From Tissierellia bacterium (lineage in GTDB: Bacteria > Bacillota > Clostridia > Tissierellales > Tepidimicrobiaceae), in NCBI GenBank assembly GCA_012735215.1, contig JAAYHX010000002.1, positions 51,693 to 115,692 on the forward strand: a stretch of DNA of 64,000 nt, written 5' to 3'. Of this stretch, positions 19,024 to 27,283 are shown one piece after another. How positions within the stretch are numbered: position 1 is the stretch's first letter; every line of letters starts with the position of its first letter. The position numbers and the translations under genes are program-made. Under the pieces are notes generated by a model, which worked only from the letters and a program-made list of their open reading frames with translations, did no database searches and was not told the DNA's origin.

Positions 19024-20634
19024 TTGGATTGCAATATCATTAAAGATAAACTTTTAGATTATATTGATGGAAATTTAAGCAGGGAAGAAGCAACTGACAT
19101 AGAGGATCATTTAATCCATTGTACTAAATGCAGTGAGGAATATGATGAATTGATAACCACAATTGAATATATAAGATCTAAATCAAATAGAATTAATACA
19201 AGTAAAGAATTATCTATAAGCACAAAGAACTTTACAAAGAAAACTGCTAGAACTTTTACCAGAACTGGCTTAATAGCAGTAGTTCTATCCTTAATGCTGG
19301 TAGCAACCGTCTTTGCCTCAGAAATATTCGACTTTATTAAGTGGTGGAAGAGGCACAGTGAAAAACAAACTTCAGCCTGGGAAGAGCTTATAGAAAACGG
19401 AGTAGGACAAAAGCTAGACATATCAGTAACGGATAAAAATATTAGGGTTACAGCTGAAGGGGTCATTGCTGACGACCTTAATACTATAATCCTACTGAAA
19501 ATAGAGGACTTAGAAGGCAATGTTAGGTTTGTTCCAGCAAGGGACACAGACAACCATGCTCCCTTGACGGTAGCTGGAAATATAAAAAAACCATATGAAG
19601 AAATATCCTTTCCCTTATCGGCAAATTATTCCCCCCTTTATGTAGAAGATGAAAACACTGTTAAACTAATGATCTATACTTATCCTATGGATAAGAATAA
19701 GGGAGAGATTGAAATATATTTAGATGAATTGATGAGTTTCATAAATGAAAGTGAAGAATCTATAGTAAAGGTAAGTGGAAACTGGAATATGACCATACCA
19801 GCTAAAAAGCTGGAGTCCAAAATCTATCTTGTAGATGAGGAAATAGACCTAAAGGGAAATGAACTAACCATAGAGAGAATAACCATAGCTCCTACAGCCA
19901 CAAGAATACACTATAAGCTTCAAGTATATAATGAGGAAAACAGGCGCTTTATTGATGATGTAACATTTTTAATTAAGGATGGAAGAAAAACCTACGCAAG
20001 ATCAGAACTAAGCCGTGGGGGAGCTATGGAATATAGAAGTTTTGGAGCTGTTCGCAGGGAGTTTGATATTCAAAGCCTTTATCTAAAGGAACCAAAGGAT
20101 ATTGATTTAATAGTAAATACCTGTAGATATACTAGCCGGGGACGTAAAAAATACTCTATAGACTGGAATAATCTCCCTCAGGTCATAGAATATGGTAACA
20201 GCAAGATTACCGTTGAGGACATAAAGTATAATGAAGACAGTACAGAAATAATAATTAGGGAAGATGATAGCAAGGATAGGCAATATATAAGTTCTAATAT
20301 ATATTTGAAAATAAAGGATGTAGTTAAAGAAATACATGATGGACATGAGTACACTTATAGAGATGAATATCTATTCTATGGAAATCCTATAGAATATGAA
20401 ATAAGGAATTCAAAGGGTAAGGTAAAGGATGGAGAAAATACTAGTTGGACAGATGACATGCATGTTTTTGCTTTTAGACAGAAGATAACATTAAGCATAG
20501 AAGATTTCAGAAGACGAGGCTTATCTGTAGATGATTTTAAAGAATATCTAATACCAGATGAATTGCATATTGAAGGGCAAGAATATATAGAGTTTCCAAA
20601 TATAAGGAGGAATATTAAGCTAAGGCAACCATAA
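19024..20634 (+). CDS. membrane anti-sigma factor with zinc-finger and DUF4179-like domain
   Basis: This 536-aa protein starts at TTG, with AAGGAGGTGTAGCT placed correctly before it. The N-terminal cytoplasmic ZAS motif is H29-x3-C33-x2-C36. One membrane segment follows at about 81-103. The large extracellular part resembles DUF4179/DUF5643 domains of clostridial anti-sigma proteins. It is translationally linked to the ECF sigma gene and should sequester it. The signal is unknown. A terminator begins at its stop codon. Confidence 0.85.
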   Translation: MDCNIIKDKLLDYIDGNLSREEATDIEDHLIHCTKCSEEYDELITTIEYIRSKSNRINTSKELSISTKNFTKKTARTFTRTGLIAVVLSLMLVATVFASEIFDFIKWWKRHSEKQTSAWEELIENGVGQKLDISVTDKNIRVTAEGVIADDLNTIILLKIEDLEGNVRFVPARDTDNHAPLTVAGNIKKPYEEISFPLSANYSPLYVEDENTVKLMIYTYPMDKNKGEIEIYLDELMSFINESEESIVKVSGNWNMTIPAKKLESKIYLVDEEIDLKGNELTIERITIAPTATRIHYKLQVYNEENRRFIDDVTFLIKDGRKTYARSELSRGGAMEYRSFGAVRREFDIQSLYLKEPKDIDLIVNTCRYTSRGRKKYSIDWNNLPQVIEYGNSKITVEDIKYNEDSTEIIIREDDSKDRQYISSNIYLKIKDVVKEIHDGHEYTYRDEYLFYGNPIEYEIRNSKGKVKDGENTSWTDDMHVFAFRQKITLSIEDFRRRGLSVDDFKEYLIPDELHIEGQEYIEFPNIRRNIKLRQP

Positions 20635-20665
20635 GGCAGCGGACTGTCCCGCTGCCTAATTTTTT
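20634..20665 (+). terminator. terminator of the ECF/anti-sigma operon
   Basis: AGGCAGCGG (20634-20642) pairs with CCGCTGCCT (20649-20657), followed by AATTTTTTG. From here to 20788 no gene is seen, only a small CCTGC/GCAGG hairpin at 20669-20685 and a possible -10 TATAAA at 20734. Confidence 0.88.
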
Positions 20666-20788
20666 GCGCCTGCCGTTGAAGCAGGAAAATTGTTCATGGT
20701 AATTTTTACAATTATTCAGCTTATCGAATAGTGTATAAACTCATAGGTCAATGAAGATAATTAACGGTGAAAGGAGGTGTTTTTTTTG

Positions 20789-21007
20789 ATGGAGGCGGGC
20801 GTAAGAAACAGTTTAACAGGTCAAGTTAAGGAAATTAAATATGATGGACTTATGGCCCAGGTTACAATGTGAGTTGGCACATGAGAGGGCAATGCTCCTC
20901 TAATTACGTCCGTGATGACGCGAGATAGCTTAGAAGACAGCGGCTTCAAAGAAGGTGACAATGTTAACGCTTTGATCAAAGCTGTTAATGTGGTAATGAT
21001 TAAGTAA
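20789..21007 (+). CDS. TOBE/Mop (molbindin-like) protein with two in-frame TGA codons; candidate selenoprotein
   Basis: Reading from ATG at 20789 through TGA at 20870-20872 and TGA at 20882-20884 to TAA at 21005-21007 gives a 72-residue molbindin-like TOBE domain. The N-terminal part has VRNSLTGQVKEIK and LMAQVTM. After the TGAs come PLITSVMTRDSLEDSGFKEG and ALIKAVNVVMIK, typical of Mop proteins that bind molybdate or tungstate. Between the two parts the code reads TGA-V-G-T-TGA-E-G-N, giving UxxxU if both are selenocysteine. There are no frameshifts, AAGGAGGTG precedes the start and a terminator follows. Hairpins at 20884-20901 and 20907-20920 could act as bacterial SECIS elements. A decayed gene with two nonsense mutations is the alternative. 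Confidence 0.6.
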
Positions 21008-21013
21008 GAATAC

Positions 21014-21052
21014 AACTCTCTATGGGATAAAACCCATGGGGAGTTATTATTT
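21014..21052 (+). terminator. terminator of the TOBE/Mop gene
   Basis: A 13-bp stem (21014-21026 with 21033-21045, including G-T pairs) is followed by ATTATTT. Its presence argues that the small gene is a real transcription unit. Confidence 0.75.
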
Positions 21053-21067
21053 GTCATGATCCCTACC

Positions 21068-21096
21068 TTGTTCTAATATTTCTAAAATGCTACAAT
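21068..21096 (+). promoter_or_regulatory. promoter of the aldo/keto reductase gene
   Basis: TTGTTC (21068-21073), 17 nt, TACAAT (21091-21096). It is enclosed by an 11-bp perfect inverted repeat, ATTATTTGTCA at 21046-21056 and its complement at 21102-21112, a possible operator. Confidence 0.5.
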
Positions 21097-21132
21097 ATTA
21101 TTGACAAATAATCTAAAAAGGTTGGGATTGAT

Positions 21133-22251
21133 ATGGATAAAATATTCATTGAAAGTTTAGGGATTGAGCTTCCTAGATTGGGATTTGGATGTATGCGATT
21201 CCCTGTAAAGGATGAAAAAATTGATTTTGATAAGGCCAAGAGCCTTATCAGCTATGCTATGGAAAAGGGCTTAAACTATTTCGATACAGCTTATAACTAC
21301 CACAAGGAAGAATCAGAAAAATTCTTAGGAAAGGTCTTATCTGAATATCCGAGAGAAAGCTACTATCTTACCAGTAAGCTTCCCATATGGAAAATAGAAA
21401 AGGAAGAGGATGCTGAGAGGCTATTTAATGAACAGCTTGAAAGGTGTCAAGCTGAGTATTTCGATTTTTACTTTCTCCATGCTATGAACTCTGAACGTAA
21501 GAAAATAATGGACCAGTTCCACCTATATGATTTTATAGCAAGGAAGAAAGAAGAGGGCAAAATAAGGTACATAGGCTTTTCCTTCCACGATAATGAAAAG
21601 GTCCTTGAAGAGATGGTTTCCCAGCACAAGTGGGATGTTGTACAACTGCAGATCAACTATTGGGACTGGCATGAGATAGATGCCAAAAGCCTATATGATG
21701 TACTTGCAAAATACAAGATACCCTGCTTTGTAATGGAGCCCGTTAGAGGTGGATTTCTATCATCTTTTGCACCTCAAGTTGAAAAGCACATGAAGGACTA
21801 TTCATCAAATAGCATTGCCTCCTGGGCCTTGCGGTGGGTTGCTTCACTGCCAAATGTAGCAGTGGTCCTAAGCGGTATGTCCAATATGGAGCAGCTAAAG
21901 GACAACATATACACCATGACTAATTTTAAATCTATCAGTAAAGAGGAGCAAAATGTTATTGATAGAGTAATAGAAGAATTAAAAAAGATAAATCCAATAC
22001 CCTGCACAGGCTGCCGCTATTGTATGGACTGTTCCTTTGGAGTGGATATACCAGAGGTATTCAAGGTCTATAACAATTACAAGAAGACTGAAAACAAAGA
22101 GCTTACATATAGAGATTATTTCATATACATGAACCAAGACAAAAGGGCAGACAAGTGCCAAAAATGTGGTATATGCATAAGCAAATGTCCTCAGCACATA
22201 GATATACCTGAGGAACTGGAGAAGATTCACGAAGAATTGGTAAGCATATAA
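21133..22251 (+). CDS. aldo/keto reductase with C-terminal [4Fe-4S] ferredoxin domain
   Basis: This 372-aa protein has an N-terminal TIM-barrel aldo/keto reductase domain with RLGFGCMRFP, NYFDTAYNYHKEE (catalytic Asp and Tyr), and QINYWDWHE. The C-terminal part carries CTGCRYCMDC and CQKCGICISKCP, two cysteine clusters for Fe-S centres. This fused type is common in clostridia and may use ferredoxin or couple NAD(P)H with Fe-S electron transfer. The substrate is unknown. The start follows AAAGGTTGGG. A terminator separates it from the convergent anti-sigma gene. Confidence 0.9.
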   Translation: MDKIFIESLGIELPRLGFGCMRFPVKDEKIDFDKAKSLISYAMEKGLNYFDTAYNYHKEESEKFLGKVLSEYPRESYYLTSKLPIWKIEKEEDAERLFNEQLERCQAEYFDFYFLHAMNSERKKIMDQFHLYDFIARKKEEGKIRYIGFSFHDNEKVLEEMVSQHKWDVVQLQINYWDWHEIDAKSLYDVLAKYKIPCFVMEPVRGGFLSSFAPQVEKHMKDYSSNSIASWALRWVASLPNVAVVLSGMSNMEQLKDNIYTMTNFKSISKEEQNVIDRVIEELKKINPIPCTGCRYCMDCSFGVDIPEVFKVYNNYKKTENKELTYRDYFIYMNQDKRADKCQKCGICISKCPQHIDIPEELEKIHEELVSI

Positions 22252-22254
22252 AAT

Positions 22255-22285
22255 AAGACAAGGGAACCTTCCCCTTGTCTTGTTT
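22255..22285. terminator. bidirectional terminator between convergent genes
   Basis: AAGACAAGGG (22255-22264) pairs with 22272-22281 and is followed by GTTTT on the plus strand. It also serves the minus-strand gene ending at 22285. Confidence 0.85.
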
Positions 22286-23451
22286 TAATTAAAATGGACT
22301 TCATCAAAAACTATATTCACATATTCTTTGCTAATGGCAGGAGTGTAGTATATGCCGTAGGTTATCAGTCCATTATCCTGCCTGTCATTCTCCAATTCTA
22401 TATAGGCTACATATACAGGCTGCATATATTCACAATAGGGGCTAATATAGTATTCTAACTCTATCTTAGCAATATCCTCCCTATTTATGTTTTCCTCATA
22501 GGGGACTGTAGTTAGATAGTCGCCCTTTAGGATGTTAGAAATAGCTTCCTCTACAGGGATTATTGGATAATCTCCAATCTTTTCGTACTCATAAATTGAG
22601 GGTAAATGGATTACATGAAGGCCATTGGCTTCTTCAGAAAAACCAAAATTAGCTCTATTAAAGCTATAGTTTAGTATTTTTTCTTGGTCGGTGCCCTTTT
22701 TATCATATACATAGTGGCTATAGTGCTTATCTCCCTGGAAGGAATAATCGTAGACTACTTCAAATGCAGGTTCTTGAAAATTAAATAGGTCCTCATACAG
22801 CTCATAATAGTACCTAAGATAGTAAACTTGTCTTTGGTATTCATCTTCTATATCCATATTTGGCAGTTTTACTGGTTCATCCCAATAAATGGAAGCAGAT
22901 AGGTCAGGCCATACACTTATAGAAATACCCTTGTCACATTTATAGGAAGCATAAAAGCCATCTGCTTCTAATATGTTTACTCCTAAGTTTTTGGCTATAT
23001 TTTCAGCTAACTTATCCTTTTCTTCTCTGGGAATATAATCATCCAGCTCCATAGGCTCAGTTGGTAAATGGTTTTTAAATACTGGGAGGGTATTTATTTT
23101 CATATCCTTTGACCAAGGGTTGTTAGTTATTAACTCTTCTCTATTGTATAGCATGATGCCATGATATCCCATTCCATCAGGAGAAAACTTAAACTGGATT
23201 TTAGGTAAATTTTCATCTATAACTGGGGGAGGGGATTCATCTTCTACATTAGGTGAGTAGTCTTTTTTGTCCATATATGTTCTTATAAAGAAGGAGGATA
23301 TAACAACAAGTAAGCTAGCTGCAACTAGAGTAAACTTTCCCAACCTTAAGCCTTTTCTTTTTTTATTTTCCAATATATTATTTAGCATCCTTTCTTTTTG
23401 TTCATCATCTGGCCTAATGTGGTCTAAAGCACCCTTAATTTTATTATCCAT
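22285..23451 (-). CDS. putative membrane anti-sigma protein paired with an ECF sigma factor
   Basis: This 388-aa protein has a short cytoplasmic N-terminus rich in charge, one membrane segment at about 38-60 (LGKFTLVAASLLVVISSFFI), a Pro/Asp/Glu linker and a large outer domain. I do not recognise the outer domain. There is no ZAS Cys motif. Its start overlaps the end of the ECF sigma gene by 8 bases, so it is very likely the cognate anti-sigma regulator or sensor. The ribosome site GGGGTAAGG lies inside the sigma gene. Confidence 0.7.
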   Translation of the reverse strand: MDNKIKGALDHIRPDDEQKERMLNNILENKKRKGLRLGKFTLVAASLLVVISSFFIRTYMDKKDYSPNVEDESPPPVIDENLPKIQFKFSPDGMGYHGIMLYNREELITNNPWSKDMKINTLPVFKNHLPTEPMELDDYIPREEKDKLAENIAKNLGVNILEADGFYASYKCDKGISISVWPDLSASIYWDEPVKLPNMDIEDEYQRQVYYLRYYYELYEDLFNFQEPAFEVVYDYSFQGDKHYSHYVYDKKGTDQEKILNYSFNRANFGFSEEANGLHVIHLPSIYEYEKIGDYPIIPVEEAISNILKGDYLTTVPYEENINREDIAKIELEYYISPYCEYMQPVYVAYIELENDRQDNGLITYGIYYTPAISKEYVNIVFDEVHFN

Positions 23452-23935
23452 TTTCCTTACCCCCTAGACTTTTTTTAAGCATCTTCCTGCCTCTAGATAG
23501 GTGAGACCTAATAGTTGACTCCTTTATACCAAGGATTTTGGCAATCTCCACGCTGGAATAGCCTTCATAATAATATAAATAGATTACCGTCTTATATTTT
23601 GCCGGTAAGGATAAGACCTCTTCTAATACTTCAAAATCATAGGAGTCTATATGCCTTAAATGGTTTAGATAATCATCATAATCACTTCTTTTGCTTCTAA
23701 ACCAATGCTTTAAATTGTTTTTACAGATATTAGAAGCAGTAACAATTAGCCAAGCTTTTTCATGGGCTTCATCCTTAAAGGATACATTGCTATTCATCAA
23801 ATTTATAAAAGTAGTCTGGACTGCATCTTCAGCTTCTGCTCTGTTTTTCATGAACATAAAACAGACCCTATATACTGTATCCACATGTCTGTGATAAATA
23901 TCTTCAATATCTATTTCCTTGAAAGTTTCTGGCAT
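23444..23935 (-). CDS. ECF-subfamily RNA polymerase sigma factor
   Basis: This 163-aa sigma-70 ECF protein has region 2 (RVCFMFMKNRAEAEDAVQTTF, EKAWLIVTASNICKNNL) and region 4 (YYEGYSSVEIAKILGIKESTIRSHLSRGR). The ribosome site GGGGGTGG is 5 bases before ATG. The upstream minus strand holds TGCAAC followed after 17-18 bases by TGTTTT, a weak ECF-like promoter. It is cotranscribed with the overlapping membrane protein gene and is independent of the first ECF pair at 18.5-20.6 kb. Confidence 0.92.
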   Translation of the reverse strand: MPETFKEIDIEDIYHRHVDTVYRVCFMFMKNRAEAEDAVQTTFINLMNSNVSFKDEAHEKAWLIVTASNICKNNLKHWFRSKRSDYDDYLNHLRHIDSYDFEVLEEVLSLPAKYKTVIYLYYYEGYSSVEIAKILGIKESTIRSHLSRGRKMLKKSLGGKENG

Positions 23936-24158
23936 TTTTCCACCCCCTATATAGAAAACATATTAAAGCAATAAAGTGTTGCAATTATTTTCATTTTTAA
24001 GTATTATATCAATTTTTGTAAGGATGCTAAACTATATCCACATATTCTATGATAAACTAATGATGTAAATGTTTTTACATATAGTGAAAGGAATAACCTA
24101 ATAAATACAGACAAAAGGAAAATCCACAGGGAACCAGCTGAATTAGAGGAGGGAGAAG

Positions 24159-24590
24159 ATGTTGGAAAGGAATATTACTGTTGCAGTTGTTGACGGACAA
24201 GGGGGAGGAATAGGAAGCGCTATTGTGGACCGGATTAAGAAGGAAAATCTAGATATTAACTTGATAGCCCTTGGCACCAACTCTGCTGCCACAGCAAGGA
24301 TGATAAAGAGTGGGGCAGCTGCAGGAGCAACAGGTGAAAATGCTATAGTTTATAATGTACAAAGGGCTCATGTGGTAATTGGTGTAGTTGCTATTCTAAT
24401 GGCAAATTCTATGATGGGTGAATTAAGCCCTAGAATGGCTCAAGCCATTGGAGAAAGCAATGCATTAAAAATATTGATTCCCAACGATAGGTGCAATATT
24501 AAAATAGCAGGTACTCAGGAGAATTCCCTTCAACAGTCTATAGAAGATGCAGTAAATATATTAAAGGATTATTTAGATGAAATAAGGTAA
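24159..24590 (+). CDS. DUF3842 family protein
   Basis: This 143-aa protein has a Rossmann-like start (VAVVDGQGGGIGSAIV), NSAATARMIKSGAAAGATGENA, and a VIGVVAILMANSMMGELSP segment. These are the features of the DUF3842 family, frequent in clostridia and of unknown function. The glycine-rich loop suggests nucleotide binding (inference). The start follows GAGGAGGGAG. A small hairpin after the stop is shared with the convergent kinase gene. Confidence 0.85.
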   Translation: MLERNITVAVVDGQGGGIGSAIVDRIKKENLDINLIALGTNSAATARMIKSGAAAGATGENAIVYNVQRAHVVIGVVAILMANSMMGELSPRMAQAIGESNALKILIPNDRCNIKIAGTQENSLQQSIEDAVNILKDYLDEIR

Positions 24591-24617
24591 TCCCCTCCAC
24601 TAATAGGAAGGGGATTA
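24588..24617. terminator. short hairpin between convergent genes
   Basis: TAATCCCCT and AGGGGATTA surround CCACTAATAGGA, followed by TTT. It overlaps the ends of both genes. Confidence 0.55.
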
Positions 24618-25220
24618 TTTCCATGATATTACTAGATCACATTTTTCTCTTATATTCATTTTCTCAAAATATTGGTTTTCCTTTGGAATCCATTCATTGA
24701 CAAATCTACTATATGCCTCAATGCCATTTCTATTTAATATTCGCTCCTTCTGGCTTTCCTCATCTATATCTAGGAATATTTTTAGATGGTAGTTATCAAT
24801 TAAGCTTGGATGCATACTATAGCTGCCCTCAATTATGTTCAACTTTCTCGGGCTAACAGAGACAATATCTGTCAATTGCATTTTTTTGCAGTCATAGATC
24901 TGGTAATTAAATTCTTTTCCTGATAGGATACCTTTGATTACTTCCTCCTTGAACCTTTCATAATCCACATTTCCTCCAACTTCCTTTAGCCTTTCTTCAG
25001 TTTTAAGCTCTGGCCTCAAATAGTAATCATCCATATGGAATACATTTGAATCATATAGTCTTCCTAACTCATTAGCCAAGGTAGTCTTTCCAGAGCCGCA
25101 CTTACCATCAATGGCAATTATCACAAGCCTGTTTGAATTCAGCAGACAGTCGATTCTATCTAATATCTCTTGAAATTTTTCATTCTGATGTAAAAGTGAA
25201 CCATTAAACCCTGAAGCCAT
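24615..25220 (-). CDS. uridine kinase-like P-loop kinase
   Basis: This 201-aa P-loop NTPase of the uridine/pantothenate kinase superfamily has Walker A AIDGKCGSGKTTLA at about residues 37-50, FHMDDYYLR carrying a catalytic Asp, and IIEGSYSMHPSL. It overlaps the end of an ECF-transporter S-component gene by 17 bases, so the two are translationally coupled. It may phosphorylate the vitamin or nucleoside imported by that transporter. The substrate is not identifiable from the sequence. No strong ribosome site precedes ATG, as expected for coupling. Confidence 0.78.
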   Translation of the reverse strand: MASGFNGSLLHQNEKFQEILDRIDCLLNSNRLVIIAIDGKCGSGKTTLANELGRLYDSNVFHMDDYYLRPELKTEERLKEVGGNVDYERFKEEVIKGILSGKEFNYQIYDCKKMQLTDIVSVSPRKLNIIEGSYSMHPSLIDNYHLKIFLDIDEESQKERILNRNGIEAYSRFVNEWIPKENQYFEKMNIREKCDLVISWK

Positions 25221-25743
25221 TTTCTAACATATCCATCCTTTCAAGCAAAAGAACTATTGATGGAAGGAGTATCAGCTGGATTATAATTCCTGGTACAGCA
25301 TTTATGAAGGCACCAGCTATGAACATATTTAAAGTAAAGTGGCTGCCACTTATACCATATAGAAAATAGCTTACTATTCCCCAGACTACTCTTCCACCAA
25401 GCATGGCAGCGATAAGAGAAACCAAAATATTTCCTCTGCTTCTAGAAAAATATTTGTATAACAAGCCAGATATAAAGCCATAGGCAGCTAACTCAAAGGC
25501 CATGGCCATGGCAATTGGAAACATAGGCGGCATACCAAATACTATGCTTCTAAACAGGGGGACAATAAAGCCAACTGCTAAGCCATATGGCCAGCCACAG
25601 ACAAAACCGCACAGTAAAACTGGAATATGCATTGGCAATAGTTTATTTCCCAGAGCAGGAATTTGACCTGTAAAGAAAGGTAATATAAAACCAAGGGCTA
25701 TAAAAAATCCTGATAAAACAAGTTTTTTTAACGAATTCTTCAT
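25204..25743 (-). CDS. ECF transporter S component (substrate unknown)
   Basis: This 179-aa membrane protein has about six hydrophobic segments. GQIPALGNKLLPMHIPVLLCGF and FELAAYGFISGLLYKY are typical of substrate-binding S components of energy-coupling-factor vitamin transporters. The shared EcfAA'T module is not in the window. GGAGGTAAG precedes ATG. The 150-bp leader holds a small hairpin (CTGCC/GGCAG) but no riboswitch I recognise. The partner kinase suggests import followed by phosphorylation. Confidence 0.8.
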   Translation of the reverse strand: MKNSLKKLVLSGFFIALGFILPFFTGQIPALGNKLLPMHIPVLLCGFVCGWPYGLAVGFIVPLFRSIVFGMPPMFPIAMAMAFELAAYGFISGLLYKYFSRSRGNILVSLIAAMLGGRVVWGIVSYFLYGISGSHFTLNMFIAGAFINAVPGIIIQLILLPSIVLLLERMDMLENGFRV

Positions 25744-25896
25744 CTTACCTCCAAAGATCCTATTAACTGCCTTTCTTCAGAAAAGCAATTACCTTCTTGG
25801 CAGGTTAATATATTTAAACAGCTTCAGCCATTTTACATTCATTATATCACTATTTTCCTGCAAATCAAATATTCATTAGTTTGGTAAGGGACAGGG

Positions 25897-26751
25897 TTAT
25901 ACTACCAGGTGGATCTCATTTTGTGATGGGTCCCATGTAACAAGCTTATCACCTTCTTGTTTAACTTCATATCCAAGGCTACTTAACTTGTTAACAACTT
26001 GATCTCTTACCTCTTCATCAGGCAGCTTTAATGTAAAATACTTCATGCCTACACTGTTGGATGAGGGGGCTGGTATATTGGTTCCATTCCATATATTAAA
26101 GGCAATGTGGTGATGATATTTGCCTGTAGAGGTAAAGGTAGCTTGTCTTGGCATTCTTGCTACCACATCAAAGCCGAGCCCATCCACATAAAAATTTTCT
26201 GCTTCTGCTAGACTTGATACATGTAGATGTATATGACCTATTATGGTATTTTCTGGAACACCTTCCCATTCTTCCCCCTGGGCTTCTTCCATGAGTTCCT
26301 TAAGATATAAGGGTTTAGTTACCATATCTACTGTGTTACCATCCCATTCCCATGTATTATAGGGAGTGTCTACATAGATTTCTATGCCGTTATCATCTAC
26401 ATCCTGAAGGTATATTGCCTGGCTAACCCCATGATGGGAAGCTCCTAATAAGGGATAGTCGGCCTTTTTAAGCTGCTTTAATAGCTTTCCTAATTCCTTT
26501 CTATTAGGTAGAAGAAGGGCATAGTGATACAATCCAGTCCTTCTTAGCTCCTTAGGTTTTACATCTTCTGGCTGTTCCAAGGTTATGATAGGGTTTATAC
26601 CGTCTGCTGTTAGTACTACCCTCTTCTCTTCTTTATGAAGCACCTTAAATCCCAACAACTCTTCGTAAAATTTCAATGAACGATTTAAATTCTCTATTTT
26701 TAAAGCAATGTGTGTTACATACTTATTTGGACTCTTATGAAATTTTGACAT
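25897..26751 (-). CDS. two-domain VOC protein, catechol 2,3-dioxygenase (CatE) type
   Basis: This 284-aa protein has two vicinal-oxygen-chelate domains. The first begins THIALKIENLNRSLKFYEELLGF; the second begins IGHIHLHVSSLAEAENFYVDGLGF. KYHHHIAFNIW and NEIHLVV supply further metal ligands. It resembles Bacillus CatE extradiol dioxygenase. An oxygen-using ring-cleavage role is odd for an anaerobe, so a different VOC reaction or oxygen defence is possible. GAAGGTGATT precedes ATG. Confidence 0.8.
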   Translation of the reverse strand: MSKFHKSPNKYVTHIALKIENLNRSLKFYEELLGFKVLHKEEKRVVLTADGINPIITLEQPEDVKPKELRRTGLYHYALLLPNRKELGKLLKQLKKADYPLLGASHHGVSQAIYLQDVDDNGIEIYVDTPYNTWEWDGNTVDMVTKPLYLKELMEEAQGEEWEGVPENTIIGHIHLHVSSLAEAENFYVDGLGFDVVARMPRQATFTSTGKYHHHIAFNIWNGTNIPAPSSNSVGMKYFTLKLPDEEVRDQVVNKLSSLGYEVKQEGDKLVTWDPSQNEIHLVV

Positions 26752-26893
26752 TTAATCACCTTCTTAATTATCTTATATATAGATATTTTATCCAGCTAGA
26801 GCAGCCTTAAACGAATATGATGAAGATAGATAAAATATGCTATAATGATTAATAATATATTTATAATTATTTGAAAACAAAGGAGGGGAACAA

Positions 26894-27262
26894 ATGGCAG
26901 TAGGCAATATTCTTGAATGGACATTAATATCTGAATGTCCTGTGCCAAAGGATGTGGAAGAAATATTGGTAGAAGGGGAGTATGCGGTAGCAGCATACAA
27001 GACTTTTAGGGATAGTGCTATATTTACAAACAAGAGGCTTATAGTTAGGGATTCTCAGGGCATAACAGGCAAGAAGGTGGAAATTTACTCTCTACCTTAC
27101 TCATCCATAAACATGTGGTCCACTGAAAATGCTGGGAAGCTCTTAGACCTTAATGCAGAAGTGGAACTATGGACTAGGGCAGGCCATATTAAGATCAATT
27201 TACAAAGGGGAGTAGATATCAGAAAGTTTGATAAGTTGATAGCTAATGCAATATTGAAATAG
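26894..27262 (+). CDS. bacterial PH-domain protein (bPH_1 type)
   Basis: This 122-aa cytoplasmic protein has PVPKDVEEILVEGEYAVAAYKT, AIFTNKRLIVRDSQG and SLPYSSINMWSTENAG. This is the pattern of bacterial pleckstrin-homology domains of the YvbH/DUF1696 kind, which bind no known ligand in most cases. The start follows AAAGGAGGGG. It is 21 bases upstream of azlC and may be in the same transcript. Confidence 0.8.
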   Translation: MAVGNILEWTLISECPVPKDVEEILVEGEYAVAAYKTFRDSAIFTNKRLIVRDSQGITGKKVEIYSLPYSSINMWSTENAGKLLDLNAEVELWTRAGHIKINLQRGVDIRKFDKLIANAILK

Positions 27263-27283
27263 ACGTTATAAGGAGTTGAATGT

